DNA of 64,000 nt from a virus. A program made the position numbers and the translations under genes. Within the stretch, counting starts at the first letter, position 1; every line of letters starts with the position of its first letter. The stretch is taken from positions 105,423 to 169,422 of the IMG/VR virus record IMGVR_UViG_3300042398_000969, one strand, 5' to 3'. Under the pieces are notes generated by a model. The model was given only the letters and a program-made list of their open reading frames with translations, was not told the origin of the DNA and did no database searches. Below are positions 1 to 8,304 of the stretch, in pieces.

Positions 1-731
1 GGCTTGATTTTCCACCAATTAGTGGTTGATGGCCAAGTATTAAATGAAGTGTTGTCATATGTAAAGGATTGACCAGAAACCGAACCTTTTTCTACTCTAC
101 CAGTTTCGAGACTTTTTTTACCTATTGGTTCATTGTATAAACCTTTATTTTTAATATCCCTTAAGATTGAATTAGTATTTATACCACTTGTATATGTTGC
201 GTTATTGTAAAACGCGGTACCAGTACTTGTTGTGGTAAAAGTCCCGTGAGTTGGTATTGATGTACCGCCTAAGGTATTATGCGTTGTGTATGTATATGGT
301 GAACCTGTATTTATCCAAGCTGGATTACTAATTGTTAGTGTAGAACTACCGCTTAAATAAGTTGGTGTAACAATTTCATTATAAAACTTTACTGTTACAT
401 CGCCATTATTGGCAATAGCTTGTTGTACTTCTTCAGTATCACCATTTACTGCGTATGTTTCAAACAAAAACTTCTTTGCCTCGTCAAGATACCTTTCGAG
501 GAAAACACGTTCACCTGGACGAAGTATAATACCATTACCAATGGAATTACCATTCATCTCGATTTTTGCTAAAACTTTATTTTGTGTGGGATTGTAAAGT
601 TCGATTTCGAACTCATCACCGTTATTAAGATAAACGGTATCAACGTGCTGTTTTAATCTTTTTTTACTTTTAGTAATGAAAGATTGTGGTACAGCGAAAC
701 CAGTTGTGTTAACTGAAATTCTTCTGTTCAT
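1..731 (-). CDS. Conserved virion-type protein, C-terminus cut by window edge
   Basis: The frame is open from an ATG at 729-731 to the left edge, giving about 243 residues and no stop. The start MNRRISVNTTGF is preceded by AAGGA four bases upstream, one of the few Shine-Dalgarno-like sites in the window. Residues about 60-105 hold a compact beta-type segment (NGIILRPGERVFLERYLD followed by KFLFETYAV). I associate this with small structural proteins of large phages and viruses, from memory only. The rest is rich in Thr, Ser, Gly and Asn, like the other virion proteins here. It lies beyond the terminator that closes the ClpP unit and has a one-mismatch late box upstream at 830-837, so it probably belongs to a late unit. 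The function is unknown; a head or decoration protein is possible. Confidence 0.6.
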   Translation of the reverse strand, partial: MNRRISVNTTGFAVPQSFITKSKKRLKQHVDTVYLNNGDEFEIELYNPTQNKVLAKIEMNGNSIGNGIILRPGERVFLERYLDEAKKFLFETYAVNGDTEEVQQAIANNGDVTVKFYNEIVTPTYLSGSSTLTISNPAWINTGSPYTYTTHNTLGGTSIPTHGTFTTTSTGTAFYNNATYTSGINTNSILRDIKNKGLYNEPIGKKSLETGRVEKGSVSGQSFTYDNTSFNTWPSTTNWWKIK

Positions 732-752
732 TTTTCCTTATATTTTTTTTGT

Positions 753-792
753 ATTTGAACCCGAATTCGTTGGTATCAATTCCAACTCAAAT
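753..792 (-). other. Structured leader (nested stems) upstream of the left-edge gene
   Basis: On the sense strand an outer stem (787-792 with 753-758, ATTTGA/TCAAAT) encloses an inner stem (GTTGG 782-786 with CCAAC 769-773). The right arms are adjacent and a bulge covers 759-768. It lies in the 5' leader of the gene starting at 731. Stability was judged by eye only. Confidence 0.3.
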
Positions 793-829
793 GCCTCAAG
801 GACACTTCGACTTCAACCACAAGGTCTAT

Positions 830-837
830 TATAAGTA
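830..837 (-). promoter_or_regulatory. Near-match late box (TACTTATA)
   Basis: The sense strand reads TACTTATA, one mismatch from the recurrent TATTTATA box. It lies just downstream of the terminator at 851-878 and about 100 bases before the start at 731. It is weaker than the perfect copies. Confidence 0.3.
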
Positions 838-850
838 TATGTAAATTAAT

Positions 851-878
851 AAAAAAAGGGAAGCCTAAAAGACTTCCC
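851..878 (-). terminator. Intrinsic terminator after clpP
   Basis: On the minus strand GGGAAG (878-873) and CTTCCC (863-858) form a 6-bp stem followed by seven Ts (857-851). It lies 28 bases after the ClpP stop, so it closes the primase-to-ClpP unit. Confidence 0.8.
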
Positions 879-905
879 TCCACACACAAAAATGGACACA
901 CAAAA

Positions 906-1598
906 CTATTTCTTTTTAACTATCTCATCAATGATACCATAAGCTAGAGCATCGTCTGCTGATAACCATAAGTCTCTAGATGCATCTTGTTTTACTTGTT
1001 CTCCAGATTTACCACAATATTCACCCAATAAGTCAAATAAAATATTATTTAACTTCTCCCACTCAATCATATCAATCTTAGCGTCTTGAATGTTACCTCT
1101 AAATCCACCAGAAGATTGGTGTAACATAGTTCTTGAGAATCTCAATGATCCACGTTTACCTTTCGTTCCTGCACCCAACAAGATTGAACCCATAGATGCT
1201 GCCATACCTGTATTAATAGTTCTAATATCAGACTTAATATATGCCATAACATCAACCATAGATAAACCAGATTTAACTGATCCGCCAGGACTATCAATAT
1301 GCATTGTAATATCATTATTATCTAAACTATCCAAGAACATTAACTGAGCTTGTACAACAGTTGACATGTGATCATTAACTTCTCCAGCAACCCAAATGAT
1401 TCTTTCCATCATTAATCTACTGAATACATCCATCACCGTTACATTTAAACTTCTTTCTTCAAGAATGTATGGTGTTAAACTGCTTTCAATACTTTTATTG
1501 AAATTGTGGATGTTTAAGGAGCTTACTCCAAAGTCTTTTGCGTAAAGACCGAAATCTTTGTAATCTTTAGGTGTCATATCTATTAATTGTTTAAGCAA
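906..1598 (-). CDS. clpP: ClpP-like serine protease
   Basis: This encodes the proteolytic subunit of a Clp-type protease, a serine peptidase that forms a barrel and normally works with an AAA+ unfoldase. The full triad is visible: Ser135 in GMAASMGS, His160 in RTMLHQSSGG and Asp209 in SRDLWLSADDA. The 25- and 49-residue spacings match E. coli ClpP (97/122/171). The oxyanion-loop sequence IDSPGGSV lies at 101-108. At 230 residues it is somewhat longer than bacterial ClpP because of an N-terminal extension of about 45 residues before the ILEERS segment. It is the last gene of the primase/gp47/gp46 unit, 21 bases after gp46. No Clp ATPase is in the window, so it may work with a host unfoldase, act alone on small substrates, or serve head maturation. 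Family assignment is firm; the role is not. Confidence 0.93.
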   Translation of the reverse strand: MLKQLIDMTPKDYKDFGLYAKDFGVSSLNIHNFNKSIESSLTPYILEERSLNVTVMDVFSRLMMERIIWVAGEVNDHMSTVVQAQLMFLDSLDNNDITMHIDSPGGSVKSGLSMVDVMAYIKSDIRTINTGMAASMGSILLGAGTKGKRGSLRFSRTMLHQSSGGFRGNIQDAKIDMIEWEKLNNILFDLLGEYCGKSGEQVKQDASRDLWLSADDALAYGIIDEIVKKK

Positions 1599-1619
1599 AT
1601 ATAATTAATGTTTTCCAAA

Positions 1620-3956
1620 TTAAGAAATTTTGGTAGAAATGTAATCGATTGAAGACACGTTTTCCTCTTTTTTAATCATGATAAGGTTATCGGACCAGTT
1701 CCTAATCAATGGGTTATGCGAAATTACGAAAATATGTTCAAAATAATTTTTAATTTTCTTAAAGAACTCACCAACCATCTCTAGGTTCTCATCAGCAACT
1801 TTACCAAATACCTCGTCCATTACAACTATGTTTGGTTTAGGTAGTGAAGATACTTTTGTTAATACACTTCTCAATGCTAAAGATGAAATTGTTCTTTCAT
1901 AACCAGATCCAGCATTTAATGGTTTAATAACTCTGGTTTCAGAATCAATCATGATAAATTCTAATTCGTTCTTATCATTAATGTTTAATTCTAAAATAAA
2001 ATAACAGCTTTCTGATAGTAATCGACTCAATTCCTGATTGATTAGTGGTATCATGTTTTTTAATATCGTTTTTGATATACCATTTTTACCATAAACCAAT
2101 AGGTATGTTTTAAACACTCCCTGTAGTTCTTCCTCGGCTTTAATTTTAGAAATTAAATCATTAGCGGTACCAATCTTTTCTTCCATTGAGGTGATATTGT
2201 TTTTGTTTCTCTCAATAGTTGTGTCAGATATTCTAATGTCAGCGTTTATTGTTTCTATTTTTGTTTTTAAAGTAACCATCTCATTGTGAATCTTTTGGTT
2301 ATCTTCAAGTTTCTTTCTGTTAGCTTCGTAGTTGTCTAACTTTTGCTGCTTAGTGTTGATCTCAAGTTGTTTTTGTTCAACCTCCAACTCGTATCTTTCT
2401 TTACGAAGTTTGTTTCTCTCGTAATTATCAAATTCTGTCTTCAGGGCCTCAAAAGATTCGGACTCTTTTCTTAAAGTTTCCAATTCTTTATCACAATTTT
2501 CTCTATCTTTTTCAATTTGTTCAATTTCTTTCTTTGTCTCTTCAATCTCATCTGTATGATCAACCTCATCTAAGGGTCTATTACACTTAGGACATATCTT
2601 ACCCTCTTCTAATAGCTTAATATGTTTTTCTTTTTCTGTTTTCTCTCTCTCACCTAAACGATTCTCCATAACCAACTGATTGATTTTCTCTTTCAATTGT
2701 CCGTGTTCTTCTTCAAGATAATAACGTGATGGCTCTATAACTGAAATACCGTCAGCATTTTGTTGACTTGCTTGTTTTTGTAATTTTAAGCCAGCAATAT
2801 CTTTTTCTAATGTTGTTGGATTAGTTCTTATTAGTTCTTGATCAATATCATTAGATCTTAAACCTAATATTAATTCTTTTCTATCCTCAAATTCTTTAAG
2901 TGAGATTTTATATTCACCTAATAACCTAGTATGATTTGTTATTTCACCCTTAGAGTTTGTAATTGCATTACCATAAGACTCTATATCGATTTGTAGCTGT
3001 GCAATGTTGTGACTATTACTGATTAATTTCTTAGCCCAATCATTGTAGATGTTTCTACATACTTCTTCCTTTTGCTTTAATGATTCTAAGCCCAAAAATT
3101 TAGTCAATATTTGACCTCTAGCTGTTGGTTTAGATTCAATCAACTCTTCTAAGTTGTAACCTGTTGTAAGAATTGTTGATAAGAAATCTTCTTCGGTACC
3201 AATAGCTGACGCAATAAAGGTTTCTGTTTCTCTTCTTTGTTCTCCAGTTAAATTTTCTAATTCCCCATCAGCTTTTTCTTTATAGAATTCTAATTCACTC
3301 TTAACTGTATAGTCACCAGATCTTCCTTTCTTTCTAGTTAATGTTCTTACAATAACATATTCTTCACCATCAATTGTGATGTATCCTTTAACAGATACTG
3401 TATCAACATCAGTAAACTTGTTAAAGATTTCAGCATTTGTTTTTGTCTTTGTTGTTGAATTAAAAAACAAAAACATTAATAGGTCAACACTAGATGTTGA
3501 CTTACCACCAAAGTTTCTTGGATTGGATTCAATTACAGTAATCCCATCCAGACTTGTAAAATCAATAGTATTATTATCACCAAATGAAAGAAAATTGGAG
3601 AATTCAACCTTCTTAATAAACCACTTATTATACCTGACTTTATTTTCATTTTCTTTATTGATTTCGGTGTTAACACGATTGTCTAATCTATCAACTAATT
3701 CCCACTTAATTTGAACATCATTCTCTGTTAAGAAATCTTTCATTAATTTCTTTTGAAATTGATTGTCCAATATATTATCACTAACCTCTAGAGTTTTAAG
3801 TCTAGTGTCCTGCTTTTGGCTTAACGTCTTGGTGATTACTTGAACATGTGTTGTGTTATACTTTGTTTGAAAGTATGTTTTAACACGTTTGATACGTTCT
3901 GGGGTAAAGTTTTCTGCAACGTCTTCCCACTCTACTTTTATAAAAGGATTGTTCAT
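1620..3956 (-). CDS. gp46: gp46-like recombination endonuclease subunit (Rad50/SbcC family)
   Basis: This is the ATPase half of the gp46/gp47 (Rad50/Mre11-type) complex that resects DNA ends for recombination-dependent replication. The ABC-type Walker A lies at about 144-154 (NPRNFGGKST), after the segment VEFSNFLSFGDN that is typical of the family's first strand. Long heptad coiled coils flank a zinc hook, CPKC, at about residue 452. The signature region (GSGYERTISSLALRS) and Walker B (IVVMDEVFGK, about 706-715) follow. At 778 residues it is longer than T4 gp46 (560), with about 115 extra N-terminal residues and longer coils. The Walker A lacks the usual GxN start, but GGKST is intact. It lies near gp47, separated by two small genes. 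Confidence 0.93.
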   Translation of the reverse strand: MNNPFIKVEWEDVAENFTPERIKRVKTYFQTKYNTTHVQVITKTLSQKQDTRLKTLEVSDNILDNQFQKKLMKDFLTENDVQIKWELVDRLDNRVNTEINKENENKVRYNKWFIKKVEFSNFLSFGDNNTIDFTSLDGITVIESNPRNFGGKSTSSVDLLMFLFFNSTTKTKTNAEIFNKFTDVDTVSVKGYITIDGEEYVIVRTLTRKKGRSGDYTVKSELEFYKEKADGELENLTGEQRRETETFIASAIGTEEDFLSTILTTGYNLEELIESKPTARGQILTKFLGLESLKQKEEVCRNIYNDWAKKLISNSHNIAQLQIDIESYGNAITNSKGEITNHTRLLGEYKISLKEFEDRKELILGLRSNDIDQELIRTNPTTLEKDIAGLKLQKQASQQNADGISVIEPSRYYLEEEHGQLKEKINQLVMENRLGEREKTEKEKHIKLLEEGKICPKCNRPLDEVDHTDEIEETKKEIEQIEKDRENCDKELETLRKESESFEALKTEFDNYERNKLRKERYELEVEQKQLEINTKQQKLDNYEANRKKLEDNQKIHNEMVTLKTKIETINADIRISDTTIERNKNNITSMEEKIGTANDLISKIKAEEELQGVFKTYLLVYGKNGISKTILKNMIPLINQELSRLLSESCYFILELNINDKNELEFIMIDSETRVIKPLNAGSGYERTISSLALRSVLTKVSSLPKPNIVVMDEVFGKVADENLEMVGEFFKKIKNYFEHIFVISHNPLIRNWSDNLIMIKKEENVSSIDYISTKIS

Positions 3957-3993
3957 GTATTAAAATTACATTATTAAAATTAAAAAACAAAAA

Positions 3994-4308
3994 TTACTTG
4001 ATTCTGGATTCTTCAAAGAATTCCACGATACCATTAATAGCCCATACCATACCACAGGTTGCCATACCATCGAAAAATATCGAGAATAACCAGTTGGTAT
4101 CTAATATTCTACTAGCTAGTCCACCCAAAACGATAGACATAAAAAAACCAACCCAAGTTGATGTACACATCATACATCCAATTAGATCACCGAAAAACTT
4201 TGAGTTTCTCTTTATCCAAGCTCTTGGCTTGTCAAAAATTGAACCGTAAACCAAAATGGTGGTCATACCGTATCCAATAAACGCCCATAATACTACAATA
4301 CTAATCAT
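3994..4308 (-). CDS. Small membrane protein, DUF1360-like
   Basis: This is a 104-residue protein with three hydrophobic segments (about 2-22, 50-65 and 74-95). A conserved-looking motif, GDLIGCMMCTSTWVG (40-54), contains the CxxC that I associate with DUF1360-type phage and bacterial membrane proteins. It probably sits in the host inner membrane; its biochemical function is unknown. It lies between gp46 (37 bases downstream) and the coiled-coil gene (11 bases upstream) in the recombination/replication unit. Confidence 0.6.
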   Translation of the reverse strand: MISIVVLWAFIGYGMTTILVYGSIFDKPRAWIKRNSKFFGDLIGCMMCTSTWVGFFMSIVLGGLASRILDTNWLFSIFFDGMATCGMVWAINGIVEFFEESRIK

Positions 4309-4319
4309 ATATTTAATTT

Positions 4320-4814
4320 TTATTCTTCGTACAAATTATTGAGATCACTTCCTTTAAGATATCTTGCTTTATTCATTTTTTCAAGAGATTCTGTGATCTT
4401 GTTTAACTCGTCTTTTAATTTTTTATTTTCTTCTTTTAGTAATTTATTTTCAGCATCGTCGCTAACGATCTTTTCAACTATAACCTCTTTTATAACTTCT
4501 TTTGTTATTACCTGAGTTTCGCCTTTTATCTCAACCGGTACCTCTTTTATTACTTCAACAATCTTTTCAACAGGAACTTCTTTTATTATTTCAACAATTT
4601 TCTCCACCTCGATAATTTTTTCAATTTCCTTGATGACTTCTTTTTCAATAATAGTTTCTTTCCCTTTTGATGCAACTGGTGTTTCACCAAATTTAAGAAT
4701 TGTGAAACCTCGCTGAAATGTTTTTTTAGCTAGGCCCTCAATATCTACAATTTTATTTAATTCACAATATCTGGTGAATTCATCATCCAGCATTAATGAT
4801 TGTTTCTTTTTCAT
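4320..4814 (-). CDS. Coiled-coil protein with KEVPVEKIVE repeats
   Basis: This is a 164-residue protein of unknown function. The first 45 residues (LDDEFTRYCELNKI, then KKTFQRGFTILKFG) resemble small basic, ribbon-helix-helix-like N-termini found in phage proteins. A similar pattern is seen in the plus-strand gene at the right edge. Residues about 54-118 form a run of Val/Ile/Lys/Glu repeats built on KEVPVEKIVEVI, then a leucine-zipper-like coil (about 120-150). Its start overlaps the end of gp47 by 32 bases, which suggests translational coupling. Confidence 0.6.
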   Translation of the reverse strand: MKKKQSLMLDDEFTRYCELNKIVDIEGLAKKTFQRGFTILKFGETPVASKGKETIIEKEVIKEIEKIIEVEKIVEIIKEVPVEKIVEVIKEVPVEIKGETQVITKEVIKEVIVEKIVSDDAENKLLKEENKKLKDELNKITESLEKMNKARYLKGSDLNNLYEE

Positions 4815-5601
4815 CTTCTATGTCTTTTATATCTGATATGCTAAAGTGCATAAAAGGTTTTTCATTTTGCAAATCAAAAAATTGATAATCATTATTATCA
4901 ACGTCATATACACCGTACCCATGATGTTTTATTGTTTCACCAAAATTCTGTTGAATTAATGACCCAATCATTACAGCTAATCCACCGCCAGGTAATTTAA
5001 ATGTTTGTCTCTTATGAATGTCACCACATAGTAATAAATCCAAACCAACAAAGTTTAAACGGTCATAACCATCTTCAAATTTAAACCCAAGATCAGTTGA
5101 CATTCCTTGAATTGCGCCATGGAATAAACCAACATTTAGTTTATCTTCTGTGTTCTTAAACTCTGGTCTCTGGTTATGTTGGTACAATGAATATACCACC
5201 CAATTAACGTTTTCATCCGGATACACACCCATATCTTTATAATAAACAATATTATCATTGTCTAGTAATTCAACAACAGGTGTGATACTATCTAGTCTTT
5301 GAGTATTATTCTCTAAGAAGTCATGATTACCAGGAATGATAACAACCTTACCATATGAAGTTAATTCTCTTAAGAACCAACTAGTTAAAAGAAGTTGTTC
5401 ATTCGAGATATTAATCTTTTGATGTGCGATGTCACCCGCAATAACAATTCTAATTTCGTTGTGCGATATACCCTCATCTGTCCATTCTAAAAATTTAGCT
5501 CCAATTTCTTTTAACAATTTTTCAAACTGTTCTTTATACAAATCATGTAACTGAATTGTACGAATGTGGAGATCAGCAATGTGTATTATTTTCTTTATCA
5601 T
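4783..5601 (-). CDS. gp47: gp47-like recombination endonuclease (Mre11/SbcD family)
   Basis: This is a metallophosphoesterase, the nuclease partner of gp46 in end resection. All family motifs are present: DLH (Asp10, His12), GD (Asp57 in VIAGDIAH), GNHD (91-94), His161 in GLFHGA, and GDIH (193-196). Together they form the two-metal site. Its length of 272 residues is below that of T4 gp47 (about 339), so the C-terminal capping region is short. The start overlaps the preceding stop as TAATG, and the 3' end overlaps the coiled-coil gene by 32 bases, so translation of the three genes is probably coupled. Confidence 0.93.
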   Translation of the reverse strand: MIKKIIHIADLHIRTIQLHDLYKEQFEKLLKEIGAKFLEWTDEGISHNEIRIVIAGDIAHQKINISNEQLLLTSWFLRELTSYGKVVIIPGNHDFLENNTQRLDSITPVVELLDNDNIVYYKDMGVYPDENVNWVVYSLYQHNQRPEFKNTEDKLNVGLFHGAIQGMSTDLGFKFEDGYDRLNFVGLDLLLCGDIHKRQTFKLPGGGLAVMIGSLIQQNFGETIKHHGYGVYDVDNNDYQFFDLQNEKPFMHFSISDIKDIEDEKETIINAG

Positions 5602-6365
5602 TATGCACCATATTTAAACATGTCCTCAATTTCTTTACGCATATCTTGGCACTTGAATACCTTGTATGTATCGTTTCCTTCAAAGAACCAAACAAAATAT
5701 AAGTCACCAACTTTAAGGTTAGTATTTTTTTCGATAATGTATTTGTAAAGACTTGTCTGTAAACTATACGAGTTAAACTCACACTCTTCTAAATGTGAAA
5801 TTGGTCTTTTAAATCTATTACCAAATGCACTCTTTGTGTTGATCGCTTTATTTGTTTTCCAATCCCATATCTGCAATTGATTTGTTTTCTTATTCCAGAA
5901 TATTTGGTCAATCATTCCACAGATACCTAACTCAGCATCACCAATAACAAACTCATTTTTGATTGGTACTAAATTAGCTTTACTGTCATTATAGAACTGA
6001 TCAAATAATTTAACACACTTATCATAAGCGGGTTTAACAATATCTTCACCAAATCTATTCAATGCTGGTGCCGAATCATACGGGAATATTTTATTGTTCC
6101 AATGATTTTCAGCATAGTCATGCACTGCACTACCTTTAATAGTGCTGTAATCTCTTTTGTGATCCCATTCTGCTAACACCTCTTCTTTGATAAGACCGTG
6201 TTTGTTTGCGTATTTTTCCGCTTGACCATCACTGTCGAATTTGTTTTTAAATTGTCCAATAAATGTTGTAGCTGATGTTAACAAACGATCACCAATATAA
6301 TAGTGATGTGGTTCATCATGGTATTTGATGTGATCAAATTTGTTTAATTCTAATAGTAAATCCAT
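5601..6365 (-). CDS. RecB/Cas4-like PD-(D/E)XK nuclease
   Basis: This is a 254-residue protein with the motif order of RecB-type nucleases: His82 in GSAVHDYAE, Asp153 in GMIDQIF, Asp168-x-Lys170 in IWDWKTNK, and the QxxxY motif from Gln203 (SLQTSLYKY). It probably processes DNA ends during recombination or host DNA breakdown. It lies directly between primase (one base away) and gp47 (TAATG overlap), so it is made together with the Mre11/Rad50-type complex and may feed the same pathway. No Fe-S cysteine cluster is visible, which separates it from Cas4 and AddB types. Confidence 0.8.
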   Translation of the reverse strand: MDLLLELNKFDHIKYHDEPHHYYIGDRLLTSATTFIGQFKNKFDSDGQAEKYANKHGLIKEEVLAEWDHKRDYSTIKGSAVHDYAENHWNNKIFPYDSAPALNRFGEDIVKPAYDKCVKLFDQFYNDSKANLVPIKNEFVIGDAELGICGMIDQIFWNKKTNQLQIWDWKTNKAINTKSAFGNRFKRPISHLEECEFNSYSLQTSLYKYIIEKNTNLKVGDLYFVWFFEGNDTYKVFKCQDMRKEIEDMFKYGA

Positions 6366-6366
6366 G

Positions 6367-7308
6367 TTAATCTAATTGTATTTTATTTAAGTTTTCAAAA
6401 TTTCCTTGTAAGTCCGCAATATCTTTATCTTCTGGCATTTTAACAACCCATACTTTAAAAAACAGTTTTCCGTTGTTTAATTTATGAAATAGTTTTTCAG
6501 CATCATTCCACGCATCACCATCTAATACTATAATTAATTCCTTTGCTTTATCATATAACTTAGAATATAAAAATTCACTCATTACTTTACCTAATAGTGG
6601 TATTGAGTTTGGAACGAATATACTATCAAATGCCCCTTCAACCAAATAGATTGGTTTATCCCAATCAATCAAATATTCGTTAAAGATAATAATTTCTTTT
6701 TGAACATCTGGGTTCTTGTACTTCATTTTAGTTCTAGGTAGATATGATCTAGCAATAAAGTAATTTAACTTGTTCTCGGCATCATATGATGGTATAATAA
6801 TTCTATTAGCATAATCACCCTCATATGCAAATCCAATATTATATCTAGTAAGCATCTCGTCAGTTATGTTTCTACTTCTGATGTAGTTATATGCTTGTTT
6901 ATAATAATGTGTTAGCTTTAACCCTAGTGATGCTGTTGTAAATGACACAAATTCTTTTGGTAACCCCTTGAGAATCTTTGGTTTAGGTAATGTTGTATCA
7001 ACCTCTTCAGGTCTCATTAATTCATAAAAATGAATTTGTTTCTTATTACCATATTTTTTAATAAGTCTGTATAATGTCCCTCTTGTGTTATGTGTTTCGC
7101 TACAAGACCAACATTTGTATACCCCAAGTTTGTAATTAATTTCTAGATTACCCTTACCATCACCCTCGTCTAAACCCTTGATTTCATGGGAACATACGGG
7201 ACAATCAAAGGATATTTGTCCCTTACCATCGTTGTGCAGTTTGTAGTCTCCAAGAATGTCTTCAAGGATCTCAATAATAGGTTCGAATTCGGTGTCAATT
7301 GTTGCCAT
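6367..7308 (-). CDS. gp61: DNA primase (DnaG/gp61-like)
   Basis: This makes RNA primers for the lagging strand with the DnaB-type helicase. The N-terminal zinc ribbon uses Cys36/Cys39 (DCPVC) and Cys66/Cys69 (CWSC). The TOPRIM domain shows the catalytic Glu in YLVEGAFD (about 222) and the metal-binding DGD in IVLDGDAW (about 265). At 313 residues it is close to T4 gp61 (342). It is the first gene of the unit that ends at the terminator at 851-878. The terminator at 7336-7370 lies immediately upstream, so its promoter must lie within 7309-7340, but I recognise no convincing box there. Confidence 0.88.
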   Translation of the reverse strand: MATIDTEFEPIIEILEDILGDYKLHNDGKGQISFDCPVCSHEIKGLDEGDGKGNLEINYKLGVYKCWSCSETHNTRGTLYRLIKKYGNKKQIHFYELMRPEEVDTTLPKPKILKGLPKEFVSFTTASLGLKLTHYYKQAYNYIRSRNITDEMLTRYNIGFAYEGDYANRIIIPSYDAENKLNYFIARSYLPRTKMKYKNPDVQKEIIIFNEYLIDWDKPIYLVEGAFDSIFVPNSIPLLGKVMSEFLYSKLYDKAKELIIVLDGDAWNDAEKLFHKLNNGKLFFKVWVVKMPEDKDIADLQGNFENLNKIQLD

Positions 7309-7335
7309 GGTTTAAATATAGATAAAATATTTGAC

Positions 7336-7370
7336 AAAAAAAAATCCCCAGAGACACCACCCTCTGGGGA
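7336..7370 (-). terminator. Strong intrinsic terminator before primase
   Basis: A perfect 9-bp stem (TCCCCAGAG 7345-7353 with CTCTGGGGA 7362-7370) is followed on the minus strand by nine Ts (7344-7336). It ends transcription coming from the RuvC-like gene and the 67-residue gene, and separates them from the primase unit. Confidence 0.92.
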
Positions 7371-7438
7371 ACCAACCAAAATGCAGTTTTTCGCTACATT
7401 CCCGCCTACTTACTTAAATATAAGTAAATTATTTTTGG

Positions 7439-7642
7439 TTACGAAACATTAGTTGCCATATTTTTTTTCTTTACCTGACCAACCGGATAATATGTTGTTT
7501 CACCTATTCTAATTGAATCAATTCTGTTACCTGTTTGTGGATTTAATATAATTGATTTCTTATTCACACTAGTATCATAGATCACATCTTCTAATACAAT
7601 TTTACCATCAGTCATTCTTTTAAATGTTTTTTGCTCTGTCAT
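7439..7642 (-). CDS. Small hypothetical protein (67 aa)
   Basis: It starts MTEQKTFKRMTDGKIVLED and is mostly charged and beta-prone, with no Cys, signal peptide or membrane segment. It follows the RuvC-like gene by 20 bases and is followed by the strong terminator at 7336-7370, so the two form the tail of a unit. I do not recognise a family. Confidence 0.5.
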   Translation of the reverse strand: MTEQKTFKRMTDGKIVLEDVIYDTSVNKKSIILNPQTGNRIDSIRIGETTYYPVGQVKKKNMATNVS

Positions 7643-7662
7643 TTTTTGTTTTTTAAATAAAT

Positions 7663-8265
7663 TTATTCTGTTTCTTTTAACATATTAATGTAACCAATCA
7701 CACAACATGCAGCATCTGCCATGTCATAATTTTCTTTTTTAAGGGCTCCGGTTTTGCCATATAACCAATTAACATCCGGACAAACCGCATTTACGTGTTC
7801 CCAAATAACATGTTTTTTATCTATGTCTTTTGGGTATCCACCAAATAGAACATTGCGTCCCTTGTCATTTGAACCCACTAAATCGGGAAATGCATATTTT
7901 CTTGAATTATATGTTGAGATGAATGTAGGAACAATACCTAGAATATCATAGACAGCTTTGCAGATCATTGTATTGTAACGCAATAATGTGCCAACCGTAT
8001 AAACGTTATTAGAGTTCAATAATGGCTCTTCAATAATAACCTTAACGATACCCATATCTCTGTATCCTTCTAGTTGTTTTTGGAAAGCAATCGCTTTTTT
8101 GATTAACTCTTCTAGTTTGTCTTCTGGTTGTGGTTTAATCTTTGGTGAAAAATGTGTTAATTCTAACAATTTCTTACCAGTTAAATCAAATAGAGCCCAC
8201 CCAATAGTTTTGGTTGAAATATCCAAGCCTAATATCTTGGATTTGTTTTTAAATTTTACATCCAT
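7663..8265 (-). CDS. RuvC-like Holliday junction resolvase
   Basis: This is a 200-residue RNase H-fold nuclease. The first strand GLDISTKTIGWALFD carries Asp15, VKVIIEEP carries Glu79, and ENYDMADAACC supplies Asp181 and Asp184. This gives the D...E...DxxD acidic set of RuvC and related resolvases. It probably resolves branched DNA before packaging, the role played in T4 by the unrelated gp49 endonuclease VII. It lies at the end of the fibre gene run with no terminator before it, so late transcripts may read into it, which would suit a packaging-time resolvase. Confidence 0.82.
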   Translation of the reverse strand: MDVKFKNKSKILGLDISTKTIGWALFDLTGKKLLELTHFSPKIKPQPEDKLEELIKKAIAFQKQLEGYRDMGIVKVIIEEPLLNSNNVYTVGTLLRYNTMICKAVYDILGIVPTFISTYNSRKYAFPDLVGSNDKGRNVLFGGYPKDIDKKHVIWEHVNAVCPDVNWLYGKTGALKKENYDMADAACCVIGYINMLKETE

Positions 8266-8304
8266 AAATCAATTATATGGAAAAATAAAATTATTGTAAA
8301 GTCT

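Noticed and set aside
751-800. Possible tRNA (GGTTCAAAT looks like a T-loop)
   Set aside because: The flanking bases do not form a T-stem, and no acceptor or anticodon arms can be drawn.
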